NCBI GenBank assembly: GCA_964426815.1
Contig: CAYRRZ010000003.1
Location: 1-64,000 of the forward strand
DNA from: JADZEJ01 sp964426815
GTDB lineage: Bacteria; Patescibacteriota; Patescibacteriia; 2-12-FULL-60-25
Length of the DNA: 64,000 nt
Direction: 5' to 3'
Below are positions 50,407 to 57,218 of the stretch, piece after piece. Under the pieces are notes generated by a model. That model saw only the letters and a program-made list of their open reading frames with translations, was not told the DNA's origin and searched no databases. The first letter of the stretch is position 1. Each line of letters begins with the position of its first letter. Made by a program: the position numbers and the translations under genes.

Positions 50407-50420
50407 ACGACACAAGAAGC

Positions 50421-50450
50421 AAAAAAACCTCGGCACCGCCGGGTTTTTTT
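50421..50450 (-). terminator. Terminator of the 50-residue membrane protein gene
   Basis: On the minus strand AACC-CGGC-GGT-GCCG-A-GGTT is flanked by A and T7 runs. It lies 9 nt after the stop codon at 50459, between the small gene and the pyrG-end copy. Confidence 0.8.
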
Positions 50451-50458
50451 CGTAGACT

Positions 50459-50611
50459 TCATCCCTCCTTGTTATTTCGATTTTTCAGGTCTAGGTTGCG
50501 CTTTTCGATGTGCGCCGCCTCTGCCAAGGCCGCCCACACTCCCAGAAAAACAAAAGCCCCGAAGACCAAGCTAAGCCAGCTCATGCCTGAATCAGGACCA
50601 CCTGTTTCCAT
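50459..50611 (-). CDS. 50-residue single-pass membrane protein (cassette 1 cargo)
   Basis: This is a short gene with a perfect AGGAGG 5 nt before its ATG and its own terminator. The product starts METGGPDSGMSW, has one hydrophobic helix (LSLVFGAFVFLGVWAALAEA, about residues 13-32) and a charged, probably cytoplasmic tail (HIEKRNLDLKNRNNKEG). No family is recognised. It lies between the intact pyrG end with leader A and the diverged pyrG end with leader B. The strong ribosome site and compact unit argue that it is a real gene. Confidence 0.7.
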   Translation of the reverse strand: METGGPDSGMSWLSLVFGAFVFLGVWAALAEAAHIEKRNLDLKNRNNKEG

Positions 50612-50686
50612 ACAATCCTCCTAAGGTGCAGAGACCTGATCAATCAAGTCCCCCGCTTTTTACACACCTTTTGCGTTTATTTCAAG
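50612..50686 (-). promoter_or_regulatory. Leader module A: A-rich stretch, hairpin and Shine-Dalgarno
   Basis: After the pyrG stop on the minus strand come CTTGAAATAAACGCAAAAGG, TGTGTAAAAA, then hairpin GACTTGAT-TG-ATCAGGTC (50633-50650), then CCTTAGGAGG and ATG at 50611. The order and much of the sequence match leader module B, although the downstream genes are unrelated. Confidence 0.65.
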
Positions 50687-52354
50687 TCAACGGCTCTTAG
50701 TACAGGCTTTCACAAAGCCCAAAAACAATGGGTGCGGGCGGAACGGACGCGAAAGAAATTCTGGATGAAATTGACATGCAACAAAGAACGGATGATTTTC
50801 ACGCTCAATAATTTCAGCTAGATGTCCATCTGGTGAAACGCCGGATACGTGCAAGCCCGCTTTTTCAAATTCAGAAACATACTCCGGGTTAGCCTCATAT
50901 CGATGGCGATGACGCTCTAAAATGTGTTTTGCGTCATATAATTTTTGCGCCTGACTCCCCTTTGCCAAAACACATGGATACTCACCGAGACGCATACTGC
51001 CGCCATAGCTCTTATCTTTCATTTTCTCTTGCTGCTCATTCATCAAATGGACAACGGGATGTGTTGTTTTTGAATTGATTTCGGTTGTATTTGCATCCTT
51101 CCAACCGATGATATTACGCGCAGTTTCAACCATGGCTAATTGCATGCCATAGCAAATGCCGAAGTATGGAATCTTATGCTCACGCACATACTTGATCGCC
51201 ATAAGCTTCCCTTCGATGCCGCGTGTACCAAAACCACCTGGAATCAACACGCCGTCCAAACCCTTCATCGCTGTTTTTAAACTGGCTGGATTGCGTTCAA
51301 AATCTTCTGAATTAAGCCAGATGAGCTCTGGCTTGTGTTTGACATGCCAAGCCGCATGTTTCAGGGCTTCAATAACCGAAAGATAGGCATCAGATAAAGT
51401 GAAGTCGCCCGTGGAAAAATACTTACCAACGATACCAATCCGAACAGGCTTTTCTTGTTTTTGCACTTGTTCGGATAGTTGTTTCCACTTGGTCACATCA
51501 CTTGGACGTGCTTTGAGTCCAAGTTTTTCGATAATACGCTGGCTAACTTTTTCTTCGCGAAAACGAACAGGAACTTCGTAAATCGTTGGTACATCTGGAG
51601 CTGCAATCACATCTTCAGGCTGGACATTGCAATTGATCGATAATTTTTCTTTGCGTACTTGGTCAATTGGATGGGTGGAGCGACAAATCAACAAATCAGG
51701 CTGCAAGCCCGTGCCATTCAAGGTACGAACAGCATATTGGGTTGGCTTAGATTTCATTTCGCCCAAACTACCTGGTACAGGCAAATAGCTCACCAAAACA
51801 ACCAATACATCTTTTGGATTGCGCAAGCGCATCATGCGGCATGCTTCGAGATATAAGACATTTTGGTATTCACCAACCGTGCCGCCAATTTCAATCAAGG
51901 TGGTGTCGGCATCGGCTAATTCAGCTGCTTTTTCAATGCGTGCGATGACTTCAAGCGGAACATGTGGAACAGCCTCAACAGTTTTGCCGCCATAACCCAA
52001 AGCGCGTTCGCGATTGATCACGCTTTGATAGACCACACCGGAAGTCATGTAATTTGCGCGGGTCAAATCTTCATCCAAAAAACGCTCATAATTTCCCAAG
52101 TCTTGGTCGGTTTCTAATCCATCCTTGGTAACAAAGACTTCTCCATGCTCGACCGGATTTAAGGTACCTGAATCAACATTCAAATACGGGTCAATCTTTA
52201 CGGCAGTAACTTTCAGGCCGCGTGACTTTAACAAAGCGCCAATTGAGGCCGTTGCAATTCCTTTTCCAACCCCACTCATGACGCCACCGGTCACAAAAAT
52301 ATAGGTCCGACGCTTGCTGCGAGCCACGCGAGTCCCCCGTTTGGTTTTTTGCAT
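50687..52354 (-). CDS. pyrG: CTP synthase
   Basis: This enzyme converts UTP to CTP with glutamine. It is 555 residues. The synthetase domain starts TYIFVTGGVMSGVGKGIATASIGALLKSRG and holds KIDPYLNVDSGTLNPVEHGEVFV and IEIGGTVGEYQN. The glutaminase domain has the nucleophile in PYFGICYGMQLAMVE and the FHPEFLSRP histidine-glutamate motif. An N-terminal basic extension (MQKTKRGTRVARSKRR) precedes the usual start. The 3' end is duplicated downstream (50295-50405). Confidence 0.97.
   Translation of the reverse strand: MQKTKRGTRVARSKRRTYIFVTGGVMSGVGKGIATASIGALLKSRGLKVTAVKIDPYLNVDSGTLNPVEHGEVFVTKDGLETDQDLGNYERFLDEDLTRANYMTSGVVYQSVINRERALGYGGKTVEAVPHVPLEVIARIEKAAELADADTTLIEIGGTVGEYQNVLYLEACRMMRLRNPKDVLVVLVSYLPVPGSLGEMKSKPTQYAVRTLNGTGLQPDLLICRSTHPIDQVRKEKLSINCNVQPEDVIAAPDVPTIYEVPVRFREEKVSQRIIEKLGLKARPSDVTKWKQLSEQVQKQEKPVRIGIVGKYFSTGDFTLSDAYLSVIEALKHAAWHVKHKPELIWLNSEDFERNPASLKTAMKGLDGVLIPGGFGTRGIEGKLMAIKYVREHKIPYFGICYGMQLAMVETARNIIGWKDANTTEINSKTTHPVVHLMNEQQEKMKDKSYGGSMRLGEYPCVLAKGSQAQKLYDAKHILERHRHRYEANPEYVSEFEKAGLHVSGVSPDGHLAEIIERENHPFFVACQFHPEFLSRPFRPHPLFLGFVKACTKSR
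50733..50792 (-). repeat. Direct repeat in pyrG 3' end, copy A
   Basis: This is the partner of 50347-50406 (59 of 60 identical), lying inside intact pyrG. Confidence 0.9.
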
Positions 52355-52429
52355 ATTAAAGCCAAGTATAGCACTTGGGTTTTATGCTTGTTGGGGATAT
52401 TTTCTTACTTCAAACACGGATGCCCTTTT

Positions 52430-52501
52430 GTCATTCCCGTGAAAACGGGAACCGGGCTTGATTGGTACTGGAAGCCTGTTCCCCGCTTTCGCGAGGACGA
52501 C
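52430..52501. repeat. Imperfect palindromic repeat upstream of pyrG
   Basis: About 72 bp with ends GTCATTCCCGTGAAAACGGG and CCCCGCTTTCGCGAGGACGAC, related in its outer bases to the palindrome at 30272-30350. It occupies the 163-nt spacer between pyrG and the Nudix gene. Confidence 0.65.
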
Positions 52502-52517
52502 AAAAAGAAGAAATACC

Positions 52518-53111
52518 TTATCGATACTGACTTGCAATAAAGCGCAAAGCGCGAGCTAAAAGTCTGTCTGAATTCTTATAACTACTCACGGAAAAGACTT
52601 GATCAACTGGAACCCAACGGCCTTCAAAAATAGGCTCTTTGCCTGGCGGTAATTCTTCACGAGTTGGAAAATGCTCTTGCGCATCAGGTGGAGCTTCAAG
52701 TAAGAAAAAGTGAACCGTTTTTTGGATCAATGCGCCTTGGCGACGAAAACGAAAAGACGTGCGTCCAAGAGGCGCAATGCATTTTAAGCCGCGTAATCCG
52801 GCCTCTTCACCGCTTTCACGGATCGCAGCATCGGACAATTGTTCAGAGGTCTCGGCCTTTCCTTTTGGAAAAGCCCATTTGCCAAATGGATCTTTAATAA
52901 AAAAGATTTCGGCAATACGACCACGCCGGCGGAAAATGATCCCGCCGGCCGTGGTGACCTGTTGAAAGCCACCTTGATTATTTCGTTGTTGATTTGCTGG
53001 ATTCGGCCTTTGATTCAGTCTTCGCCGTCGGCGGAGGTGTCGGGGCTTTTTTCCCGGTAATGAGTTCGAGGGCCTTATCGAGCTGGGGATCTCGGTCTGC
53101 ATGGTAGTCAT
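52518..53111 (-). CDS. Nudix hydrolase with basic N-terminal extension overlapping ctpA
   Basis: The Nudix box is complete: GKAETSEQLSDAAIRESGEEAGL (G-x5-E-x7-RE-x2-EE-xG), preceded by TTAGGIIFRRRGRIAEIFFIKDPFGKWAFPKG. Such enzymes hydrolyse nucleoside diphosphates linked to another moiety; the substrate is unknown. There is no ATG, GTG or TTG after the ctpA stop at 52978, so the start must lie inside ctpA, at 53111 or 53102. This adds about 45 basic, Pro/Arg/Asn-rich residues (LPGKKPRHLRRRRRLNQRPN) read in another frame of the ctpA tail. Confidence 0.8.
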   Translation of the reverse strand: MTTMQTEIPSSIRPSNSLPGKKPRHLRRRRRLNQRPNPANQQRNNQGGFQQVTTAGGIIFRRRGRIAEIFFIKDPFGKWAFPKGKAETSEQLSDAAIRESGEEAGLRGLKCIAPLGRTSFRFRRQGALIQKTVHFFLLEAPPDAQEHFPTREELPPGKEPIFEGRWVPVDQVFSVSSYKNSDRLLARALRFIASQYR

Positions 53112-54333
53112 CTGCGGTTCGGTCGACGGTCACATCAGGTTCGATGCCCGTCTTGTTGATGGATCGGCCTTTTGGCGTGAGCCATTCAGCAATAGTGATT
53201 TTGACTGCGCTTTTATCTGGGAATTCACTGTAATCTTGCACGGAACCTTTTCCAAAGGTTTTCATTCCAACGAGGCGAGCTACGCCATAATCTTGCAAAG
53301 CGCCAGCCACAATTTCAGATGCAGAAGCTGAGCCTTGGTTGACCAAAACGATGGTTGGGATGGTGTTTAAGCGAGCTTTGCGAACACCGCGATATTCATC
53401 AACGATTTTGCCTTGGCGGCGCTCGGAGACCACAACATTTTCACCAACCCATTCGCTCGCAACAGAAATAGAACGATCAAGATATCCACCTGGATCATTG
53501 CGCAAATCGAGCACAATGCCCTTGATATTGGTTTTGGATAAGACTTCGTCTACGGCTTTGGTAAAACCGCTGTCTGTATCTTGGTTGAAATGCGAGATTT
53601 CAATGATAGCAACGTCATCCTTGTACTTCACACGAACACTCTTCACGACGATCACATCGCGCAAAATGCCAATCTCGAGTGTTTCTGGAACTTGCTTGTC
53701 TTTACCTGCTTTGTCTTTTTCGGTGTGAAAACGACCAAGAGTCAAAACAACTTTCGTTCCTTTGTTTCCGCGAATAAGCGAAACCGCTTTTTCTACTGTC
53801 ATGCCGGCGGTTTCGGTTCCGTCGATTTTGAGAATCGCGTCACCAGAACGAATGCCTGCTTTTTCAGCTGGGCTGTCAGGCAAAGGAGCAATCACTTGGA
53901 GCTGCTCGTCTTTAATTCCAATTTCAGCGCCAATCCCTTCAAACTTTCCTTGGAGTGATTGCGAGAATTCGGTAGCTGACTTTGGTTCGAAAAATGTGGT
54001 GTATGGATCTTCTAATGAAGCGACCATGCCTTGCATAGCGCCATACATCATTTTTTTCTCATCAAGAGGCTGCTTGTAATACCGTTCTTTGACTTGGCGC
54101 CAAAGATCCCAAAATTGCTTGAAATCCAACTCTTTCGAGATGTCATCAGGCACAGCCGAACCAACTCCTGTGATCGTAGAGGTTGATTTTACTTGGCTGA
54201 GATTGGAGCCGGCGGCCAGTGAATCGCTTGGGCGGCCAATTGCCATACCGGCAATCAAACAACCAAGAGAACAGGCACAAAGAGCGAGCATCCAGGCACC
54301 CGTACGCGGGGCTTGTGAAGGACGTTGTTCCAT
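52978..54333 (-). CDS. C-terminal processing peptidase (S41, CtpA/Prc-like)
   Basis: This 451-residue exported or membrane-anchored serine protease starts at 54333 (MEQRPSQAPRTG) with helix AWMLALCACSLGCLIAGMAIG. Order: anchor, N-terminal helices, PDZ domain (GIGAEIGIKDEQLQVIAPLPDSPAEKAGIRSGDAILKIDG), then the S41 catalytic core with NQGSASASEIVAGALQD (nucleophilic Ser) and GMKTFGKGSVQ (Lys base). The C-terminal Pro/Thr/Ser/Lys-rich tail overlaps the Nudix gene. It probably trims envelope proteins. Confidence 0.93.
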   Translation of the reverse strand: MEQRPSQAPRTGAWMLALCACSLGCLIAGMAIGRPSDSLAAGSNLSQVKSTSTITGVGSAVPDDISKELDFKQFWDLWRQVKERYYKQPLDEKKMMYGAMQGMVASLEDPYTTFFEPKSATEFSQSLQGKFEGIGAEIGIKDEQLQVIAPLPDSPAEKAGIRSGDAILKIDGTETAGMTVEKAVSLIRGNKGTKVVLTLGRFHTEKDKAGKDKQVPETLEIGILRDVIVVKSVRVKYKDDVAIIEISHFNQDTDSGFTKAVDEVLSKTNIKGIVLDLRNDPGGYLDRSISVASEWVGENVVVSERRQGKIVDEYRGVRKARLNTIPTIVLVNQGSASASEIVAGALQDYGVARLVGMKTFGKGSVQDYSEFPDKSAVKITIAEWLTPKGRSINKTGIEPDVTVDRTADDYHADRDPQLDKALELITGKKAPTPPPTAKTESKAESSKSTTK

Positions 54334-54369
54334 GCACGACACCTTAGCAAAAAATGGGATGTGCGTCAA

Positions 54370-54399
54370 TTGAGGTTTTTCTCTGTTTTCAGCTATACT
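54370..54399 (+). promoter_or_regulatory. Promoter of the PEGA-domain gene
   Basis: TTGAGG (54370-54375), 18-nt spacer and TATACT (54394-54399), 11 nt before the ATG at 54411. Any leader would be only a few nucleotides long. Confidence 0.6.
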
Positions 54400-54410
54400 T
54401 GGGGAAAACT

Positions 54411-55709
54411 ATGCGCGCTGTCCCCTTTCATCGACGGATTCTTCCATGGATTTTTGCTATTGCTTTTATCGCCTTAGCGCCAACCGTTATCTTCTATACT
54501 TCAGGCTATCGCTATGATGCCAAGCGCGGCAAGGTTGAGCGCAATGGGACGATTATTTTTGATAGCCGACCTTCGGGCGCCCAGCTTTTTGTCGATGGAC
54601 GTGTAACCGAAAAACGCTCCCCAGTCACCCTGCAAGACATGGCACCCGGATCTCATACCTTTGAGCTACGACTCGATGGATACTCCGGCTGGAAAAAGAA
54701 TCTAGACATTGCGCCTGAACGAGTTACCTTTGTTGATCAAGTTCAACTTTGGCCAAAACTCGAACCAAGCCTGATCTTAGATACCGATGAAACCCAGCTG
54801 TTTGCTACCGCAGACCAATCGCGACTTATTTTGACGAACCCTTCAAGCACCGCTCAGGCTTTGCGTTTTACCACCTTGCCGACTTTTCGTATTTCTTCAA
54901 CGAATAAAATTTCCTCTCTCATTCCTCCAGATGCATTTGTGCATTGGTCGGATGATGATCGCTATGCCTTGGTCGAAACCAAGAGCGAACAAACGAGCCT
55001 CGTTGATGCAACCGATGTAGCCAAAACTCTTGTCCTGCCACCAGGTCAATACCGCTGGGAAGGAAAACTCGTCGTTGGTACCGATGGAAAAACCATGATC
55101 ACGATCACGCGTGATGGTTCTTTGTCTCGCATTCCACTTGAAAAAAACCAGATTGATAGCATGGATGACGTCGTTCTGCAGGAGGTTGAACAGCATTCTG
55201 GTTTGGTTTTGACCGCGCAAGATCAGCCTGGCAAGGGCTTTGTATTACCAGCTGGTAATTGGCGTTTTTGGGGCAAGCAGGGTGATATTTTACTCTTGCG
55301 TGATGGCCAGCACTGGCTAGCCTTGAGTCAAATATCTGGAAGCGATTCGTATCACTCAAGCGAAGCCCTGGGAAAAACGCTACAAATTTTGAGTCAAAGA
55401 AAAAACGATCGTGCGATTTTGGTCACGGAAAATGAATTATGGTTGTGGAATTTTATTTCGCCTCCTGAACTCTTATATCGACAAAGCGATGCCTTGGTAG
55501 ATGCGCGTTGGCATCCAAATGGGAATCATGTGTTTATCGCGACTCAGCATGCTGTCTCGGTGATTGAACTTGATCCGCGCGATGGCCGATTATGGACAGA
55601 TCTTGCGACATTTGACCGCATTGGTGGTATTTCTTTTTTCAGCAATCAGCTATTTATTCTCGGCGAGAAGAATGCGCAACACGGATTGTGGAGCTTAAAA
55701 ACAAACTAA
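54411..55709 (+). CDS. PEGA-domain membrane-anchored protein
   Basis: This 432-residue protein has an N-terminal transmembrane helix (ILPWIFAIAFIALAPTVIFYTSGYRYD), a PEGA domain at about residues 48-105 (IIFDSRPSGAQLFVDGRVTEKRSPVTLQDMAPGSHTFELRLDGY), then about 300 residues of repeated beta-strands, probably a propeller-like domain facing outside. PEGA domains are usually found on surface proteins. It diverges from ctpA with 77 nt between starts. Confidence 0.75.
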   Translation: MRAVPFHRRILPWIFAIAFIALAPTVIFYTSGYRYDAKRGKVERNGTIIFDSRPSGAQLFVDGRVTEKRSPVTLQDMAPGSHTFELRLDGYSGWKKNLDIAPERVTFVDQVQLWPKLEPSLILDTDETQLFATADQSRLILTNPSSTAQALRFTTLPTFRISSTNKISSLIPPDAFVHWSDDDRYALVETKSEQTSLVDATDVAKTLVLPPGQYRWEGKLVVGTDGKTMITITRDGSLSRIPLEKNQIDSMDDVVLQEVEQHSGLVLTAQDQPGKGFVLPAGNWRFWGKQGDILLLRDGQHWLALSQISGSDSYHSSEALGKTLQILSQRKNDRAILVTENELWLWNFISPPELLYRQSDALVDARWHPNGNHVFIATQHAVSVIELDPRDGRLWTDLATFDRIGGISFFSNQLFILGEKNAQHGLWSLKTN

Positions 55710-55711
55710 AC

Positions 55712-56788
55712 TTATAGCTCAATCGAAGAACTATCTCCGATAATGAGGCGATGCCCACGAGGCAAGGTTTTTGCTGCAGACGTAATTCGTGCTTTTTCAC
55801 CAATAATCGAATCTACAATTCTCCCTGCTTCTTCAATAACTACGTGATTAAATAAAATCGAGTGTTCAATTTCTGCAGAACAAATGCGACTACCTGAACC
55901 GACTGAGGTATATGGACCGATATAGCACTCTTCTAAGTGACAGTCTGAACCAATAATAACTGGACCGCGGATCAGCACATTTTTCCCAAACGTCACTCGC
56001 ACACCTAATTCAACAATACCCTGGATTTCGATATTGTTTTCTGGATTTGTATAGTTTTGTCCATTTCCTTCACGCATCTGATCGAGCATGAGCGCATTCC
56101 CTTCAATCAAATCTTGCGGTAGCCCCGTGTCTTTCCACCAGCCAGTAATTTCTTGATATCCAATCTCGGCACCGTTTTCAATCAGCCAGGTGTGCGCATC
56201 AGAAATTTCGTATTCTCCACGAGCGGACGGTTGAATTTTTGCCACAGCTTCCAGAATCTTTGAGCTATACACATAGATTCCTGTCACAGCAAAAGGCGAA
56301 GGTGGATTGCTCGGTTTTTCAATCACGCGAACAATTTTTCCATCACTCATTTCTGGCACGCCAAAACGCTGTGGATCACGAACGCGTGACAAGGCTAAAA
56401 GACAGTCCAATTGTTTTTGTTTAAATTCTTCAACAAAACTTGTGATTGAACCCAAAATAATATTGTCGCCTAGAAAAAATAAAAGCGAATCATCCCCGAT
56501 CCACTCGCGGGCATTGTGGATGATATGCGCCAAACCTTTTGGGCCTCCGATCTGTTCGATATAGGTCAATTGCACATTCCAGGCTGAACCATCGCCCAAA
56601 ACCTTGCGCAATTCGGTATCACCCTGGTTGATATTGATGGCGATTTCGGTTATCCCCGTTTCGGCAATCTTCCGAATGGCATTCTCAATCATTGGCCGAT
56701 TTGCCAATGGAATCAGGTGTTTATTGATGGTATGCGTAATTGGACGCATGCGCGTGGCTCGTCCACCGGCCGTAATCAAGGCTTTCAT
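55712..56788 (-). CDS. rmlA: Glucose-1-phosphate thymidylyltransferase (long form)
   Basis: This nucleotidyltransferase activates glucose-1-phosphate as dTDP-glucose. Signature MKALITAGGRATRMRPITHTINKHLIPLANRPMI is followed by GDNIILGSI, FGVPEMSDGKIVRVIEKP and GWWKDTGLPQDLIEGN. It is 358 residues: the C-terminal 100 form a left-handed beta-helix (VELGVRVTFGKNVLIRGPVIIGSDCHL), as in the long RmlA/RffH-related group. rmlB follows upstream, so the two supply dTDP-sugars for envelope glycans; rmlC and rmlD are not in the window. Confidence 0.88.
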   Translation of the reverse strand: MKALITAGGRATRMRPITHTINKHLIPLANRPMIENAIRKIAETGITEIAININQGDTELRKVLGDGSAWNVQLTYIEQIGGPKGLAHIIHNAREWIGDDSLLFFLGDNIILGSITSFVEEFKQKQLDCLLALSRVRDPQRFGVPEMSDGKIVRVIEKPSNPPSPFAVTGIYVYSSKILEAVAKIQPSARGEYEISDAHTWLIENGAEIGYQEITGWWKDTGLPQDLIEGNALMLDQMREGNGQNYTNPENNIEIQGIVELGVRVTFGKNVLIRGPVIIGSDCHLEECYIGPYTSVGSGSRICSAEIEHSILFNHVVIEEAGRIVDSIIGEKARITSAAKTLPRGHRLIIGDSSSIEL

Positions 56789-56801
56789 GTGTAGACCTTA
56801 G

Positions 56802-56839
56802 CAAAAACAAGACCCCTTCGCCAAGTGGCTCAGGGGTCT
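56802..56839 (-). terminator. Terminator of the small gene beside rmlB
   Basis: AGACCCCT and AGGGGTCT form an 8-bp stem with a 14-nt loop, followed on the minus strand by TGTTTTT. It lies 10 nt after the stop at 56849 and before the rmlA start. Confidence 0.75.
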
Positions 56840-56848
56840 GGGGGAGAT

Positions 56849-57132
56849 CTAGGTCTCAAGACAATTCTCCAGGGTTGCGACGAGCTGTCGTACCGCTTGT
56901 TCGCTTCCACCACGAGTGATGGCGCTGAATAGCTGGTACAGATGTGCCGAACAGTATTTCCAGGCCTGCTTCGCCTGTTCGTTTGNNNNNNNNNNNNNNN
57001 NNNNNNNNNNNNNNNNNNNNNNNNNNNNNNNNNNNNNNNNNNNNNNNNNNNNNNNNNNNNNNNNNNNNNNNNNNNNNNNNNNNNNCTCGTCTCAAGACGC
57101 TGACGTGCCATCTGATATCGAAATGGAACCAT
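56849..57132 (-). CDS. Small soluble protein split by assembly gap, unknown
   Basis: The start at 57132 follows AAGGAG with 6-nt spacing: MVPFRYQMARQRLET, then 100 Ns. After the gap the protein-like frame is NEQAKQAWKYCSAHLYQLFS, then AITRGGSEQAVRQLVATLEN and CLET with stop TAG at 56849. The frames do not match across the placeholder gap. The visible part is helical and amphipathic with no membrane segment. No family is recognised. The DNA looks GC-richer than rmlA and rmlB on each side. Confidence 0.55.
56986..57085. other. Assembly gap (100 N)
   Basis: Exactly 100 N bases inside the small gene; the true length is unknown. Confidence 0.99.
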
Positions 57133-57162
57133 GGGCCACTCCTTTCCATGTAAAAGCCCACT

Positions 57163-57186
57163 CTAGGATACCCATACAATCTTCAT
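57163..57186 (-). other. Seven-codon minicistron with strong Shine-Dalgarno
   Basis: ATG-initiated MKIVWVS and stop TAG are preceded by AAGGAGG at 57195-57201 with 8-nt spacing, 17 nt after the rmlB stop on the minus strand. It could be a leader peptide for the next gene or the remnant of a lost gene; MKIVWVS resembles the first strand of a GT-B glycosyltransferase. Confidence 0.45.
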
Positions 57187-57218
57187 TTTGTCACCCTCCT
57201 TGCCACATTGCTTTCCAC

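Noticed and set aside
56830..57179. Alternative frames of the small gene beside rmlB
   Set aside because: After the gap the frames containing TNRRSRPG or RTGEAGLEILFG are Arg/Ser-rich and less protein-like than NEQAKQAWKYCSAHL, and the gap length is arbitrary, so in-frame joining of the two sides is not required.
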